Positions 43,627 to 51,924 are shown, counted from the stretch's first letter. The stretch is 64,000 nt of DNA from Streptomyces puniciscabiei (GCF_006715785.1 NZ_VFNX01000005.1:165218-229217); one strand, 5' to 3'. Made by a program: numbers and translations. The notes: generated by a model not told the origin, from the letters alone.

Positions 43627-45539
43627 TGGACCGGACCCTGCTGTCGTGCGCCAGTGGGGGTGGTGGGGTTCGGCACTTCGATTCGCAGGTCAGTTCCTTC
43701 GTCGCAGGCTCGGGCGAGCTGGGCAGCGTAGGATGCCAGCCACCGACTCAGCGTCGTGTAGGACGGCCTGCGCTGAGTCCTGCTTGCGAATAGCGCTGCC
43801 TCTTCGGTCAGTCGGCGGGGAGAGTACGAAGCGGAGCGGCGATGGGTCACCGTCGGGCTGTGAAGGTAGCTGGCCTGGTTGACCATGCACCAAACGACGG
43901 CCTCGCCGACTCGGGGGTCCCCCGTTGCCTGGCGCTGCTCAAGACCGGGTATGCCCTCGCACAATGCTTTCCAATCTGCGAGCGAAAGACACCAGTCGGC
44001 TGTGGAACGGCGGCGGTGGGCGTAGTTGACTCGGCGGTCCTGTTCATGCAGTTGATGTGCAACCAGGTCGACCGCGTCCTCAAATACAGGCCAGAGGCCA
44101 GGAGTTGTCAGCTGCTTACCCAGCACATTCATCGTCCGGCGAGCGCTATTCTGAGGGATCCCCAGAGCCTGCGCGCACGCTGGCCATGTCTGATCACAGA
44201 CCAACTCGGCGAGCCTCAATGAGGCAGCCCAACGCAGATGGCGCTCCAAGAGCGTGGTCATCTTCGGCAGGCGATGCACGAGAGGCTGGAAGTACGCGTC
44301 GAACCATTCTCTTGGGAGGAGAGGAGGGATTTCGGCAGTGCTGAAACGGTAGAAATTCGGGGCGACACGCAATATGGAGCGCTTCTGGAATCCGTAGACG
44401 CGCTGTGCGGTGGCGCGCAGCAAGATAGCCGAGACGTTGCTGTCCTTGAAGAGCTTGTCGCCGATGGAGGCCGACCGGCGGTACGCCTCGCGAGCGAGGG
44501 GCTCGATACGCTCACGCAGAGGGACAAGAGCCCGATCGCCGAGCGCAGTCGCGGCTGCGAGCAGAAGGGCCGAGGTTTCGGCCGTTCCGCGGGGTGCGCT
44601 ACGCCGGATCTGAAGTCCGCGTTGAGACGGATTGTGCAGATAGGGCGTGGCGTACTCGTCCACGAGGTCCGCCAGTGCTGTGGAGGGGAGGAACGAGGCG
44701 CCCTTCGGCCAGCTCAGCGTGATCAGGCGCGCGGTCGTGATCAGGTCGGGAAAGTAGGTGTGCGGTGTCCTTCTGTCGGCAGTACACACCAGTTGACCTG
44801 GATCCAGCCGCAGGTTCAGGTTGTGCTGGAGGTCAAGGATGTGCTGCATGTCCAGTGGCGACAGCACGGCGGCAACGTCTCGCGGGGCGTCCAGCCGTGC
44901 GCCGCACGGCACGGCGCGGGCCCGCGGTTTGGGCAGTGGTCTGGGAGCCCGGTTGCGGCACTGGCTCGGGTGTAGTCCGGAGACGTGGGGAATCTGGACA
45001 AGGCTGTATCGCCGGATAACGCGTCCGCTGAGCGGCTGAGTGCATCGGGGGCAGGTGTTTTCGAGGAGGCACAAGTGCTGCGTGCAGGCGAACGTGACGG
45101 GCAGATGCCAGCGCAGTTGCCAGGCACCGCCGAAGGCCTGCTGCACGGGACTGCCGTCCCCTCGCAGGCAGTGGGGGCAGTAACGGCTGTCGGGATTCGT
45201 GGCCCAGTTGATGTGGGACTTGGATCCGACGTCTGCCTTGCCGGCGCGAAGCTTGGCAAGCGGTGTGTAGGTTGTGGCGAGATCCTGCAAGGTCAGGGCC
45301 TGAACCTCGGACATGGTCAGGTGCGCGGCCCGGGCCAGTTGTTCGGCGGTTTCCGGGTTCAGTCCGCGAAGTTGGTCCTGGGGGATGCTGTCGCTTCGGC
45401 AGGTCAGGCCACACAGGGTTGCCACGCGCTGAGGGGTGCATCCCATTCGATAGGACAGGCGCAGGACGAAACCGGCCAAAGATTCACCGGGCAGCGGATC
45501 GAGGCTGCGTGCAAGCGGACGAAGAGTCGGTTGGATCAT
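43623..45539 (-). CDS. tniQ: TniQ family protein, first copy (target-site selection)
   Basis: A 638-residue TniQ/TnsD-type protein; ATG overlaps the TnsC stop (ATGA). Opening PLARSLDPLPGESLAGFVLRLSYRMG; zinc site DSRYCPHCLRGDG, HLPVTFACTQH, ENTCPRCTQ. Another conserved block, PLLPREWFDAYFQPL, also occurs in the second TniQ as ALLPEAWIGAHFGDL, confirming a tandem duplication followed by divergence. TniQ proteins bring the TnsC filament to a target; in Tn7 TnsD binds a specific chromosomal site. No CRISPR-type partner is present. Confidence 0.9.
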   Translation of the reverse strand: MIQPTLRPLARSLDPLPGESLAGFVLRLSYRMGCTPQRVATLCGLTCRSDSIPQDQLRGLNPETAEQLARAAHLTMSEVQALTLQDLATTYTPLAKLRAGKADVGSKSHINWATNPDSRYCPHCLRGDGSPVQQAFGGAWQLRWHLPVTFACTQHLCLLENTCPRCTQPLSGRVIRRYSLVQIPHVSGLHPSQCRNRAPRPLPKPRARAVPCGARLDAPRDVAAVLSPLDMQHILDLQHNLNLRLDPGQLVCTADRRTPHTYFPDLITTARLITLSWPKGASFLPSTALADLVDEYATPYLHNPSQRGLQIRRSAPRGTAETSALLLAAATALGDRALVPLRERIEPLAREAYRRSASIGDKLFKDSNVSAILLRATAQRVYGFQKRSILRVAPNFYRFSTAEIPPLLPREWFDAYFQPLVHRLPKMTTLLERHLRWAASLRLAELVCDQTWPACAQALGIPQNSARRTMNVLGKQLTTPGLWPVFEDAVDLVAHQLHEQDRRVNYAHRRRSTADWCLSLADWKALCEGIPGLEQRQATGDPRVGEAVVWCMVNQASYLHSPTVTHRRSASYSPRRLTEEAALFASRTQRRPSYTTLSRWLASYAAQLARACDEGTDLRIEVPNPTTPTGARQQGPVH

Positions 45540-46798
45540 CCGGCGGACTCCGCTGCCGGTCCCGAGTCGTCGAACACGGTGTTCCTGCCCTTCGGCTTCT
45601 TCCGGGGCCGAGACTCGACCGGCGGGATCAGTGGCTGTTCACCGGAATCGGCGTCCAGGTCGGGCAAATCGGTCGGGAGGACGGCACAGCGGTTGAGTAG
45701 CTCTTTGCTCAGCCGCTCGCTGCCGTCCTCGATCGCGACTCGGCAGCCTCGCTGCACCAGCTTCTCCAGGAGCCCGACGACCCCATTCGTTCGCTGGAAC
45801 AGATACTCAGGCATGGATCCGGATGTGAGCATGCCCTCGGTGTCGTGCAGGAGCCGCAAGCTCTTCTCGAGCGCCGCCAGGTGGTCGACCCAGGCCTTGA
45901 TTTGCCCGGGAGTGTCGTAGTCGAACGGCTGCAAATTGACCATTTCGAAGCGCCGCTCATGCTGGGTCGCAGCGTCCGGATTTGGGCTGCGCCCGCGGTC
46001 TTTCACTGGAGGAATGACCCACTGCTTGGCAACCGGATCGAAGCTGCCGCGGCGCAATAGTCCGGAAGTGGGGATACCGACACCCACCAGAATGAGGGTG
46101 ACGGACATGCTCATCACCTCCAAGAGAAGGTCCAAGACGTCCTGGTCGCTCTCGCGATGCAGTTTGAGTCGCGTGATGTCGTCGATCACGAGTGCCTTGG
46201 TGGCGTGCGCGGCGATGGCGGCGTTCACCGTCCGGATCAAGTCTTCCTGGCGCATGTTCTTGTAATCCTCGCCGTAGAAGTCGAGGATGCGCTGGCAGGT
46301 GGAGACGGGGGTTGCCTTGACCGGGCAGCGCACATACGCAACAGGAGCGAGGAGATCCCTGGTGCCGGCCATGGCCTCCGGATTCATGTACTCGTTCACC
46401 TCCAGCCATTCTTCCTCGAAGGCCGCGATCGCCGCGCAGACCGTTTCGGTCTTTCCCTGGGCGCCACCCCCGTTGACCATGACCCCGGTCCGGATTCCGG
46501 CCTTGTGGCTGTAGGCGGCGTCCTCGATCCGTGCTTTCACCAGCCACGCCACGGCATCGCCCATTGGGGTGGACTGCACTGGCAGGCTGCTGTGGGTGGC
46601 CAGACGGTGCAGGTCGTGAATTCGCCGTCGGCGGGGCGTCAACTGCAGATATTGCTCCGTGCTCAGTATGGGCGCCGGCACGAAAAGCTCGCGGGTACGG
46701 ACCCACCGGTGCCAGCCCTCCACCCGGGTCCGGTCGATCGGCGGCCCAGGCAGGAACGAAGTGACGGCCCGGGCGGGCGGCTTGGTGGGCTCGCTCAC
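45536..46798 (-). CDS. tniB: TnsC/TniB-type AAA+ ATPase
   Basis: A 420-residue AAA+ protein from a GTG that overlaps the TnsB stop (GTGA). Walker A is NGGGAQGKTET (about 109-119), Walker B is ALVIDD (202-207), and LILVGVGIPTSGLL is the sensor-1 region with the TniB-like following segment. In Tn7-like systems this ATPase forms a filament on target DNA, links TniQ to the transposase and sets target immunity. The C-terminal 40 residues are Pro/Arg/Lys-rich and probably disordered, perhaps contacting the TniQ proteins. Confidence 0.92.
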   Translation of the reverse strand: MSEPTKPPARAVTSFLPGPPIDRTRVEGWHRWVRTRELFVPAPILSTEQYLQLTPRRRRIHDLHRLATHSSLPVQSTPMGDAVAWLVKARIEDAAYSHKAGIRTGVMVNGGGAQGKTETVCAAIAAFEEEWLEVNEYMNPEAMAGTRDLLAPVAYVRCPVKATPVSTCQRILDFYGEDYKNMRQEDLIRTVNAAIAAHATKALVIDDITRLKLHRESDQDVLDLLLEVMSMSVTLILVGVGIPTSGLLRRGSFDPVAKQWVIPPVKDRGRSPNPDAATQHERRFEMVNLQPFDYDTPGQIKAWVDHLAALEKSLRLLHDTEGMLTSGSMPEYLFQRTNGVVGLLEKLVQRGCRVAIEDGSERLSKELLNRCAVLPTDLPDLDADSGEQPLIPPVESRPRKKPKGRNTVFDDSGPAAESAG

Positions 46799-49098
46799 GG
46801 CTGGCCTCCAGGCTCAGCGGCGGATTCGTCCTCATCGTCGAGCAGGTCCATCAGGCTGCGCCCCCGCAACCGCTGGCCAAGGGTGGACGTCGCAGCCGGT
46901 TCCTCGGAGACTGCCTCCCGTCGGCGTCGGCGCTCGCCGTCGATCGCAGCCCGGCCCTGCTCGGCCCGCTCACGCCATCGCAACGTGACGACATTGTCGA
47001 CCTCACCGCCTTGGCGTGGCACAAACGGTGCCACCTCGTCGGCGCAGGCAGGGGCAGGGGAGGGCTTCGGTCGGTCGGCTGCCGCCGCTGTGGCCTGGGC
47101 CTCTTCGCGGGCGTGCTCGGTTCGCTGGGCCTTGGTCATACGGGTGGGCCATTGGTCCACGGGGACATTGCTCCCGATCAAGTCCAGCAACAGGGGCAGC
47201 AGATCTTTGTCGGACTTCGGCTTCAGCCCCTGATTGCGCAGCTCGCGCATTACCTGCCGTACACGGGCGTCACTGAACGCGGGCATTCGGCCCTCGTCCG
47301 GAAGGCCCACCCAACGCAACTGATGCCATTCATGAGTGAGCGGATCTTGGAAGAAAACGAAACATGGATCACGTGGATCCCGGTGGAACACGTACTTGTT
47401 CTTCGCCGCCCCGCCCCGGCCAGACGGACGGAAACGCCACTCGTTCAGTGCCTCCCCGTCGTACCAGAGATTTCTGATTTTTACGCCGCGTCGGCCGTGA
47501 ATCATCACCCGATGAGTAGGAAGCAGTTGGTAGTACAACTCCGCCGGCGGGATCTGCAGTGCAAAGCCGCCCTGGGCCATGGACGCCGCGACCAGGGTAT
47601 TCGGACTGTGATCACCAGCAGGATCCCAACTGGGTGCGTAGGAACCGAACCTGCGGTTCTGCCAGATCCTGACGACCCAGGTGGCAATCAAGTGCTCCAT
47701 CTCCGCCACGGTGATGCATGCGTCACTTTCCGGATCGATGCCGCGATCTGAGCTGTCGACGCCCTGGTAGCCCGGAAGAATCCGGAACAGCAGGGACTGG
47801 ATCGCGCCGAAGGCTCGCTCCACCGCCTGCTTGTCGGTCGGCCGCAGCACCCGACTCGGCCGGATCGTCGCGCCGATCACCCGCTGAACCTCGATCAGGT
47901 GGTGATTCTTGTACACCGAGCCGTGGTCGGTGGTCACGGTCTCCGGGGCGAAGAACGGTAGCCCAGCGACCTTGCCATCAGTGAATTCCGCGATCACGCT
48001 GCCGAGGACCCCGGGATAGGCCCACGCCATCTCCTCGCCCCAGTCCGGGCGCATGGGCAGCGGCATCATGACGTCCCGCAAGATCATGGCGACGTCTACT
48101 GAGGTGTCCGAGACCAACGTGAGTCGGAAAGCCACGATCGAATGCGTGTATACGTCCAGAGCCAGCGTCAGATGCACTGACACCGGGTCGCCAAAGACCT
48201 GCTCACGGACTTTGACCGGGAGTACCGTCGTGTCGAGCGCCACTACTTGCCCGGGCCGACTGACCACCACGTGCCTACCTGTCGCCACCGCTTGAGCCCG
48301 TGCAGCTGAAACGGCATAGCGCTGACGGGCTCCGGTTGATCCGAACCACTCCTTCCACACGACCCGGAGGGTTTCGTAACTGGGTACCGGCTCGTCCTTC
48401 CCGAACTCCTCGCGTACGTACTGATGGATCAGCCGTTCACGGTCTTTTGCTGTCAGCTTGGAGCGGTGCAGGGTCTCGTGGCGTACCGCAAAGATCGCCT
48501 CACGTACCGCGGCTGAGATCTGACGGCCGGTCGCCTCCCGCAGCCACCGGTCGTCCGCACATCCCACCGGCCCGAAGCGGCGGCGGTCCAGATCCCAGCG
48601 GATCAGAGTGCGGTAGCTGACCTTGTCCAAGCAGTGGGCGGCGGCCAGATCCGGGTTGCGTATCGTGTCCTGCCGCAGCTCCCGCACCTTGGCATGACGG
48701 CGCTCGGTCAACGTGGTGGAGTTCGGATCGTATTGCGGCTTCGGCTCTCCGGGGAGCGCGTTCAGCGGATCACCGCTGCGAAACCCGGTCTCCACCTCCC
48801 GCAAATGGTCCACCCGCAACATCACGAGTGGCCGCTTGCTCGGCGGCAGATCGAGAACGCCCTTTGGCTGCCGCCCGCGGCTGGCGGCCGGAAGGTCCTT
48901 CCTCGTTCGTGTCGACGGCCTGATGTTCGGATGGTGCATCAACTGCCGCACCGACGTCTTCCAAGCCTCATGCTCGGGCCGGACCAGCACCACCTTTCCG
49001 ACTTGGGGTTGAAATGCCTCCACTGTCCACGGCACGCCGTTCACGACGAACTCGTTTCCCGGCGAGAGGTCCCAGGCAACCGCAGCGGTCACTGTCAC
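46795..49098 (-). CDS. tnsB: TnsB/Mu-type DDE transposase
   Basis: A 767-residue transposase of the TnsB/TniA/MuA family. GTG at 49098 is chosen because it overlaps the TnsA-like stop (GTGA) and homology begins there. The RNase H-like catalytic core has VVALDTTVLPVKV (Asp289), VTTDHGSVYKNHH (Asp391) and PTDKQAVERAFG (Glu427). N-terminal helix-turn-helix domains precede it (KVSYRTLIRWDLDRRR; VPSYETLRVVWKEWF) and a Mu-type beta-barrel follows. It cuts and joins the 3' ends of the element. The C-terminal acidic tail (LMDLLDDEDESAAE) may bind TnsC. Confidence 0.93.
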   Translation of the reverse strand: MTVTAAVAWDLSPGNEFVVNGVPWTVEAFQPQVGKVVLVRPEHEAWKTSVRQLMHHPNIRPSTRTRKDLPAASRGRQPKGVLDLPPSKRPLVMLRVDHLREVETGFRSGDPLNALPGEPKPQYDPNSTTLTERRHAKVRELRQDTIRNPDLAAAHCLDKVSYRTLIRWDLDRRRFGPVGCADDRWLREATGRQISAAVREAIFAVRHETLHRSKLTAKDRERLIHQYVREEFGKDEPVPSYETLRVVWKEWFGSTGARQRYAVSAARAQAVATGRHVVVSRPGQVVALDTTVLPVKVREQVFGDPVSVHLTLALDVYTHSIVAFRLTLVSDTSVDVAMILRDVMMPLPMRPDWGEEMAWAYPGVLGSVIAEFTDGKVAGLPFFAPETVTTDHGSVYKNHHLIEVQRVIGATIRPSRVLRPTDKQAVERAFGAIQSLLFRILPGYQGVDSSDRGIDPESDACITVAEMEHLIATWVVRIWQNRRFGSYAPSWDPAGDHSPNTLVAASMAQGGFALQIPPAELYYQLLPTHRVMIHGRRGVKIRNLWYDGEALNEWRFRPSGRGGAAKNKYVFHRDPRDPCFVFFQDPLTHEWHQLRWVGLPDEGRMPAFSDARVRQVMRELRNQGLKPKSDKDLLPLLLDLIGSNVPVDQWPTRMTKAQRTEHAREEAQATAAAADRPKPSPAPACADEVAPFVPRQGGEVDNVVTLRWRERAEQGRAAIDGERRRRREAVSEEPAATSTLGQRLRGRSLMDLLDDEDESAAEPGGQP

Positions 49099-49976
49099 CA
49101 ACTCCCACTCGCCGGGCGGCGAGAGAGGGACAGGCGGATCGTGCTCGCGTCGGTCAGAGGGCCAGAAATCTGCAGGCCCAATTGGCGATGCCACAACAGA
49201 TGGATCGCATGAGCCCGGGCAACGGCTTCCAGGCTGCAGCGCCTTACCAGGGTCCCGAACGGCTGTGGACCGTCTTCTGCCGCCAGAAGCAGCTGCTCCT
49301 GTAGCCGCAGTGGGTCGGTCAAGTGCCTTCGTCCGGCGGACAGCGTATCGATCAGGCCTACTACATGGTCGTGCCAACCAGCAACCACCGCGTAGTTCCA
49401 CCCAGCAACCAGGGCGACCTCGGCCGCAGCGGCGAACTTGACCTCGTCCTCAGGTTCTATCCGTGCTGAAGGCCGCACATCGATGAGCCACGGCGTGTCG
49501 TCGGTCAGCAGAAGATAGTCCGGGATGTGCTCGACGCTGCCGTTGACGCTCTGGAAGCGCAGACGGAACGGTTGAGTCAGCGCCTCCACAAGAGATCCTG
49601 AGAAGTCAGCTGCCAGAAGGAGGAGTTCCTCCTCGAAACTCTCGAAACCGTGGTGACGGTCGGTACTGACCAGATATCCAAGGCCGGGGCGATGCCACTG
49701 ATCGGTACGCCAAGTGAAGCGGCGCACAGGAACACTTGAGAGCACGTCGACCTCGCCCAGGTTCCTGACGGTGCAACCGACGAGCGTCCGTCCGAAACGC
49801 CACGCCGTAGTCCACCGGGCAGTCCAGTCCGACGGCATGGCCAGTTGACTGACGGCGTCAGCTGAGATGGCATGCATTCGGGCGAGATCGCGCAATGTCG
49901 ATGTGTCCGACCAGGGGACAGTAGCGCTCGATGCGCCAACTGGCGAGTGATCGAGCAGCGGGGGCTGGGGAGCCAC
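49095..49976 (-). CDS. tnsA: TnsA-like transposase endonuclease subunit
   Basis: A 293-residue protein starting at GTG 49976 behind AAGGCGGAG. The PD-(D/E)xK core is visible: FESFEEELLLL (acidic residue of the first helix), EHIPDYLLL (Asp) and WLIDVRPSARI, where D-V-R stands where the classical E/Q-x-K would be. In Tn7, TnsA nicks the 5' ends so that transposition is a clean cut-and-paste. The C-terminal half (LRLQEQLLLAAE...) has a winged-helix feel as in TnsA. First gene of the operon; a long inverted repeat lies upstream. Confidence 0.85.
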   Translation of the reverse strand: MAPQPPLLDHSPVGASSATVPWSDTSTLRDLARMHAISADAVSQLAMPSDWTARWTTAWRFGRTLVGCTVRNLGEVDVLSSVPVRRFTWRTDQWHRPGLGYLVSTDRHHGFESFEEELLLLAADFSGSLVEALTQPFRLRFQSVNGSVEHIPDYLLLTDDTPWLIDVRPSARIEPEDEVKFAAAAEVALVAGWNYAVVAGWHDHVVGLIDTLSAGRRHLTDPLRLQEQLLLAAEDGPQPFGTLVRRCSLEAVARAHAIHLLWHRQLGLQISGPLTDASTIRLSLSRRPASGSW

Positions 49977-50320
49977 GTCTCCGCCTTACATGCCAAGAGT
50001 GCGATGGATTACGAAGATCATCTTAAGGGCCTCTGGATCTTCGTAACGCCGCCTCATCGCACCGGGATACCAGGGGTGCGCCTCCCACGGTCATCACGCA
50101 GCACCCTTGCTGGGCGGTCTCAGGGAGATGTCCCGAGGTGCTGAGCCCCCCACTGATCAAGTCCAGCAAAGGCTGACGGTCCAACCAGGGGGCGCGTAGG
50201 CCGGAGGTGAGTCGCCATATGGCAGTGATCTGAGCGGGGAAGAGCGGAGGCCCCCGCGACACGCTCACCCGAGCAGCGTCGTCGGCAGATAGAAGACCGC
50301 CGCCCCGTTTTCGAGGGAGT
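49977..50320. other. Upstream flank of the Tn7-like operon, possible right end
   Basis: No coding frame was recognised. The flank contains the operon promoter, the inverted repeat at 49999-50062 and then about 250 GC-rich bases up to an IS5-family insertion. The transposon's right terminus may lie here or beyond the IS. Confidence 0.45.
49999..50062. promoter_or_regulatory. 64-bp two-part inverted repeat upstream of tnsA
   Basis: Outer arms GTGCGATG (49999-50006) and CATCGCAC (50055-50062) and inner arms TTACGAAGATC (50009-50019) and GATCTTCGTAA (50036-50046) are all perfect matches, separated by 2 and 8 bases on the two sides, with a 16-base loop. It lies 23 bases upstream of the tnsA start. 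It could be an operator pair, a transposase-binding site or an RNA hairpin in the leader of the operon. Confidence 0.75.
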
Positions 50321-50340
50321 GAGCCTTTTCAGCGTGGCCA
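50321..50340. repeat. IS5-family left terminal inverted repeat
   Basis: It pairs with 51175-51194; 17 of the first 19 bases match, starting GAGCCTTTTCA. The AGT duplication is immediately outside. Confidence 0.88.
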
Positions 50341-50436
50341 CCGATCGGGTGATGACCTTGGTGCCCGCAACGGACAGGGCTCCCGTGCCGTTGGGTGAGG
50401 TGTTCGAAGTCTCAACCTGCCGGTCCAGGAGCCCTG

Positions 50437-51186
50437 TTGGTTCCCTATCCTGCCGCACTCGACCTGCCTCATGCGCTGGTCGAGTGGGTCACGATGCTTA
50501 TCGTCACCCGCGAGGGTGACCGCCGCTGCAAGCTCCCGCCGCACCAGCGCGCCCTCGTCGCTCTCGCCTACCTGCGCAAGCACGAGACTCTCGCGCAGAT
50601 CGCCGCCGGGTTCGGCATATCCGTCGGCACCGCCCACGCCTACACCACCGCCGTCGTGCGGCTCCTCGCCGACCGGGCGCCGGGCCTGCTCAAGACCCTG
50701 CGCGAGCACGACCCGGACTACGTACTCCTGGACGGCACCCTCAGCGAGTGCGACCGCCTGGGCGACGGACGCGCCGATTACTCCCACAAGCACCGGCGCC
50801 ACGGCGTGAACGTGCAGGTCGTCACCGATCCCGTAGGCCAGCTTCTGTGGATCTCGCCGGCCTTGCCGGGCCGTGCTCACGATCTGACCGCCGCACGCAC
50901 CCACCGCATCATCCGAATCTGCGAACGCCAGGGCGTCCCGATCGTCGCCGACCGCGCCTACATCGGCGCCGGCTCCTGGGCCACCACCGCCATCCGCCGC
51001 CCGCCCAACGGCGAACTGTCACCGACCGAGCGGACGCTGAACCGGGCACTCGCCCAGGCCCGCGCTCCCGTCGAACGAGGTGTCGCCCGCCTGAAGTCCT
51101 GGCGGATCTTCCGCCGCAGCCGCTGCAGCCCGAACCGCATGACGGACATCGCCGCCGCAGTCCTCACCCTGGAGAGGCAACGTTGA
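50437..51186 (+). CDS. IS5-family DDE transposase
   Basis: A 249-residue transposase. TTG at 50437 is used because GGAG lies 6 bases before it and family-like sequence ([17 protein letters not shown]) starts there. An N-terminal helix-turn-helix, [24 protein letters not shown], is followed by DDE catalytic residues: [25 protein letters not shown] and [17 protein letters not shown]. The last motif is the IS5 Y/ExxxR/K form. All three acidic positions are present, so it may be active. Confidence 0.92.
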   Translation: MVPYPAALDLPHALVEWVTMLIVTREGDRRCKLPPHQRALVALAYLRKHETLAQIAAGFGISVGTAHAYTTAVVRLLADRAPGLLKTLREHDPDYVLLDGTLSECDRLGDGRADYSHKHRRHGVNVQVVTDPVGQLLWISPALPGRAHDLTAARTHRIIRICERQGVPIVADRAYIGAGSWATTAIRRPPNGELSPTERTLNRALAQARAPVERGVARLKSWRIFRRSRCSPNRMTDIAAAVLTLERQR

Positions 51187-51194
51187 AAAGGCTC
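51175..51194. repeat. IS5-family right terminal inverted repeat
   Basis: Inverted partner of 50321-50340. It overlaps the last codons of the transposase gene, and AGT follows at 51195. Confidence 0.88.
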
Positions 51195-51407
51195 AGTGAT
51201 CCAGCGGCCCTCTGGGAAGGATGCCGACGTGACGTCGTGGTTGGGGATGGGCCATTGGAGGCAACCGGAGGAGGAAGGGGCGTCGTCAGTGCAGGCAGGG
51301 AGGCCTTCGAATCTGTACCGATGTGCCAAGAATCCTCGGCAGACAGCTCCCCATACTGCTGAATGTGGTTGGCAAAAGTGCAGGTCAGCGCAGTGCTCCG
51401 GAGACAC
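51195..51407. other. Gap after the IS, nothing recognised
   Basis: The 213 bases continue whatever lay beside the Tn7-like module before the IS inserted. No gene-like frame or clear transposon terminus was seen. Confidence 0.4.
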
Positions 51408-51608
51408 CTAGCGTCTGTGGTCACACACGTCGATGACGAGGACAGTGTGCGCGGCCTCGAACAGCTGCTGCCCGGCGACCGAGGTGCCCAGGGCGTCCGC
51501 CGGCCTGTTGAGCGTCGCCGAGGTCGGGTCGGCAGGCCCTTCCTCCAGGTGGGCCAGGTAGCCGGGCGCCATCCGGGCCCGGCCTGCTGTTTCCTCCGGG
51601 GCCGGCAC
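51408..51608 (-). pseudogene. Relic of an XRE helix-turn-helix (pyridoxamine-oxidase-fused) protein
   Basis: The minus strand gives EETAGRARMAPGYLAHLEEG and NRPADALGTSVA, matching the N-terminal XRE domain of the Streptomyces regulators fused to a flavin/pyridoxamine oxidase domain (normally AGMAPGYLAYLEERP..P...L.RLADALGTS). After GTSVA it runs into unrelated sequence and stops; the oxidase domain is gone. Confidence 0.72.
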
Positions 51609-51648
51609 GTCGTAGGGGGGAGTCGGGTGTGGCGTCCGAGGCCGGACC

Positions 51649-51924
51649 TCAAGCGGTCCGAGGGCTGTTGGGCCGGCGTGCCGCCACGCCTTGCATGTCG
51701 CGCTCGGCGGTCTCCAGCAGCTGGTGAGCCAGATCGACCATGGCCCTGCCCGCCGCCAGCTCGTCGCCGATCTCCGGCACGTTCATGTCCGCCGGATGGC
51801 AGTGCGCGGTTCCGCGGCCGGTGAGCGCCGTGGTGCCGGTGTCCAGCACCAGGTGCGCCTTCGTCGTTCCGTCGTCGTCCTCGAAGAGGTCGAGACGTAC
51901 CTTCCACTGTCCTGTGTGCGACAT
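51649..51924 (-). CDS. DUF1876 domain-containing protein
   Basis: A 91-residue small protein starting ATG behind GGAG. MSHTGQWKVRLDLFEDDDGTTKAHLVLDTG and the following GRGTAHCHPADMNVPEIGDELAAGRAM are characteristic of DUF1876, a dsRBD-like fold found in actinobacteria, often within dormancy or hypoxia regulons beside universal stress proteins. Molecular role is unknown. Here it is flanked by such stress genes in decayed form. Confidence 0.88.
   Translation of the reverse strand: MSHTGQWKVRLDLFEDDDGTTKAHLVLDTGTTALTGRGTAHCHPADMNVPEIGDELAAGRAMVDLAHQLLETAERDMQGVAARRPNSPRTA

Larger units (their letters stand above)
41707..49976 (-). mobile_element. Tn7-like transposition module (TnsA, TnsB, TnsC/TniB, two TniQ)
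   Basis: Five minus-strand genes, in order endonuclease, DDE transposase, AAA+ ATPase, TniQ, TniQ, each overlapping the next by 4 nt, constitute a complete Tn7-type cut-and-paste machine. The interval given is only the operon; element ends and cargo could not be set. Base composition is visibly less GC-rich in the tniQ genes than in neighbours, consistent with transfer. No Cas genes or CRISPR repeats are nearby, so targeting would rest on the TniQ proteins. Confidence 0.85.
50321..51194 (+). mobile_element. IS5-family insertion sequence with AGT target duplication
   Basis: An 874-bp element. Left end GAGCCTTTTCAGCGTGGCC and right end (minus strand) GAGCCTTTTCAACGTTGCC are near-perfect terminal inverted repeats. 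AGT occurs directly outside both ends (50318-50320 and 51195-51197), the 3-bp duplication expected for IS5-type insertion. It contains one transposase gene that appears intact, so it is a recent arrival next to the Tn7-like module. Confidence 0.9.

Noticed and set aside
49999..50062. Inverted repeat as an intrinsic terminator
   Set aside because: No T-run follows on either strand and it lies upstream of the first gene rather than after a gene.
41314..50143. Inverted 9-mer GAGGTGCTG in both flanks of the Tn7-like operon
   Set aside because: A single 9-base match in two GC-rich flanks is not enough to call TnsB-binding sites.
41649..50261. TGTCGC at 41649 and its complement near 50256 as transposon ends
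   Set aside because: Only 6 bases match, and the left copy sits only about 60 bases beyond tniQ without repeated internal sites; chance is likely.
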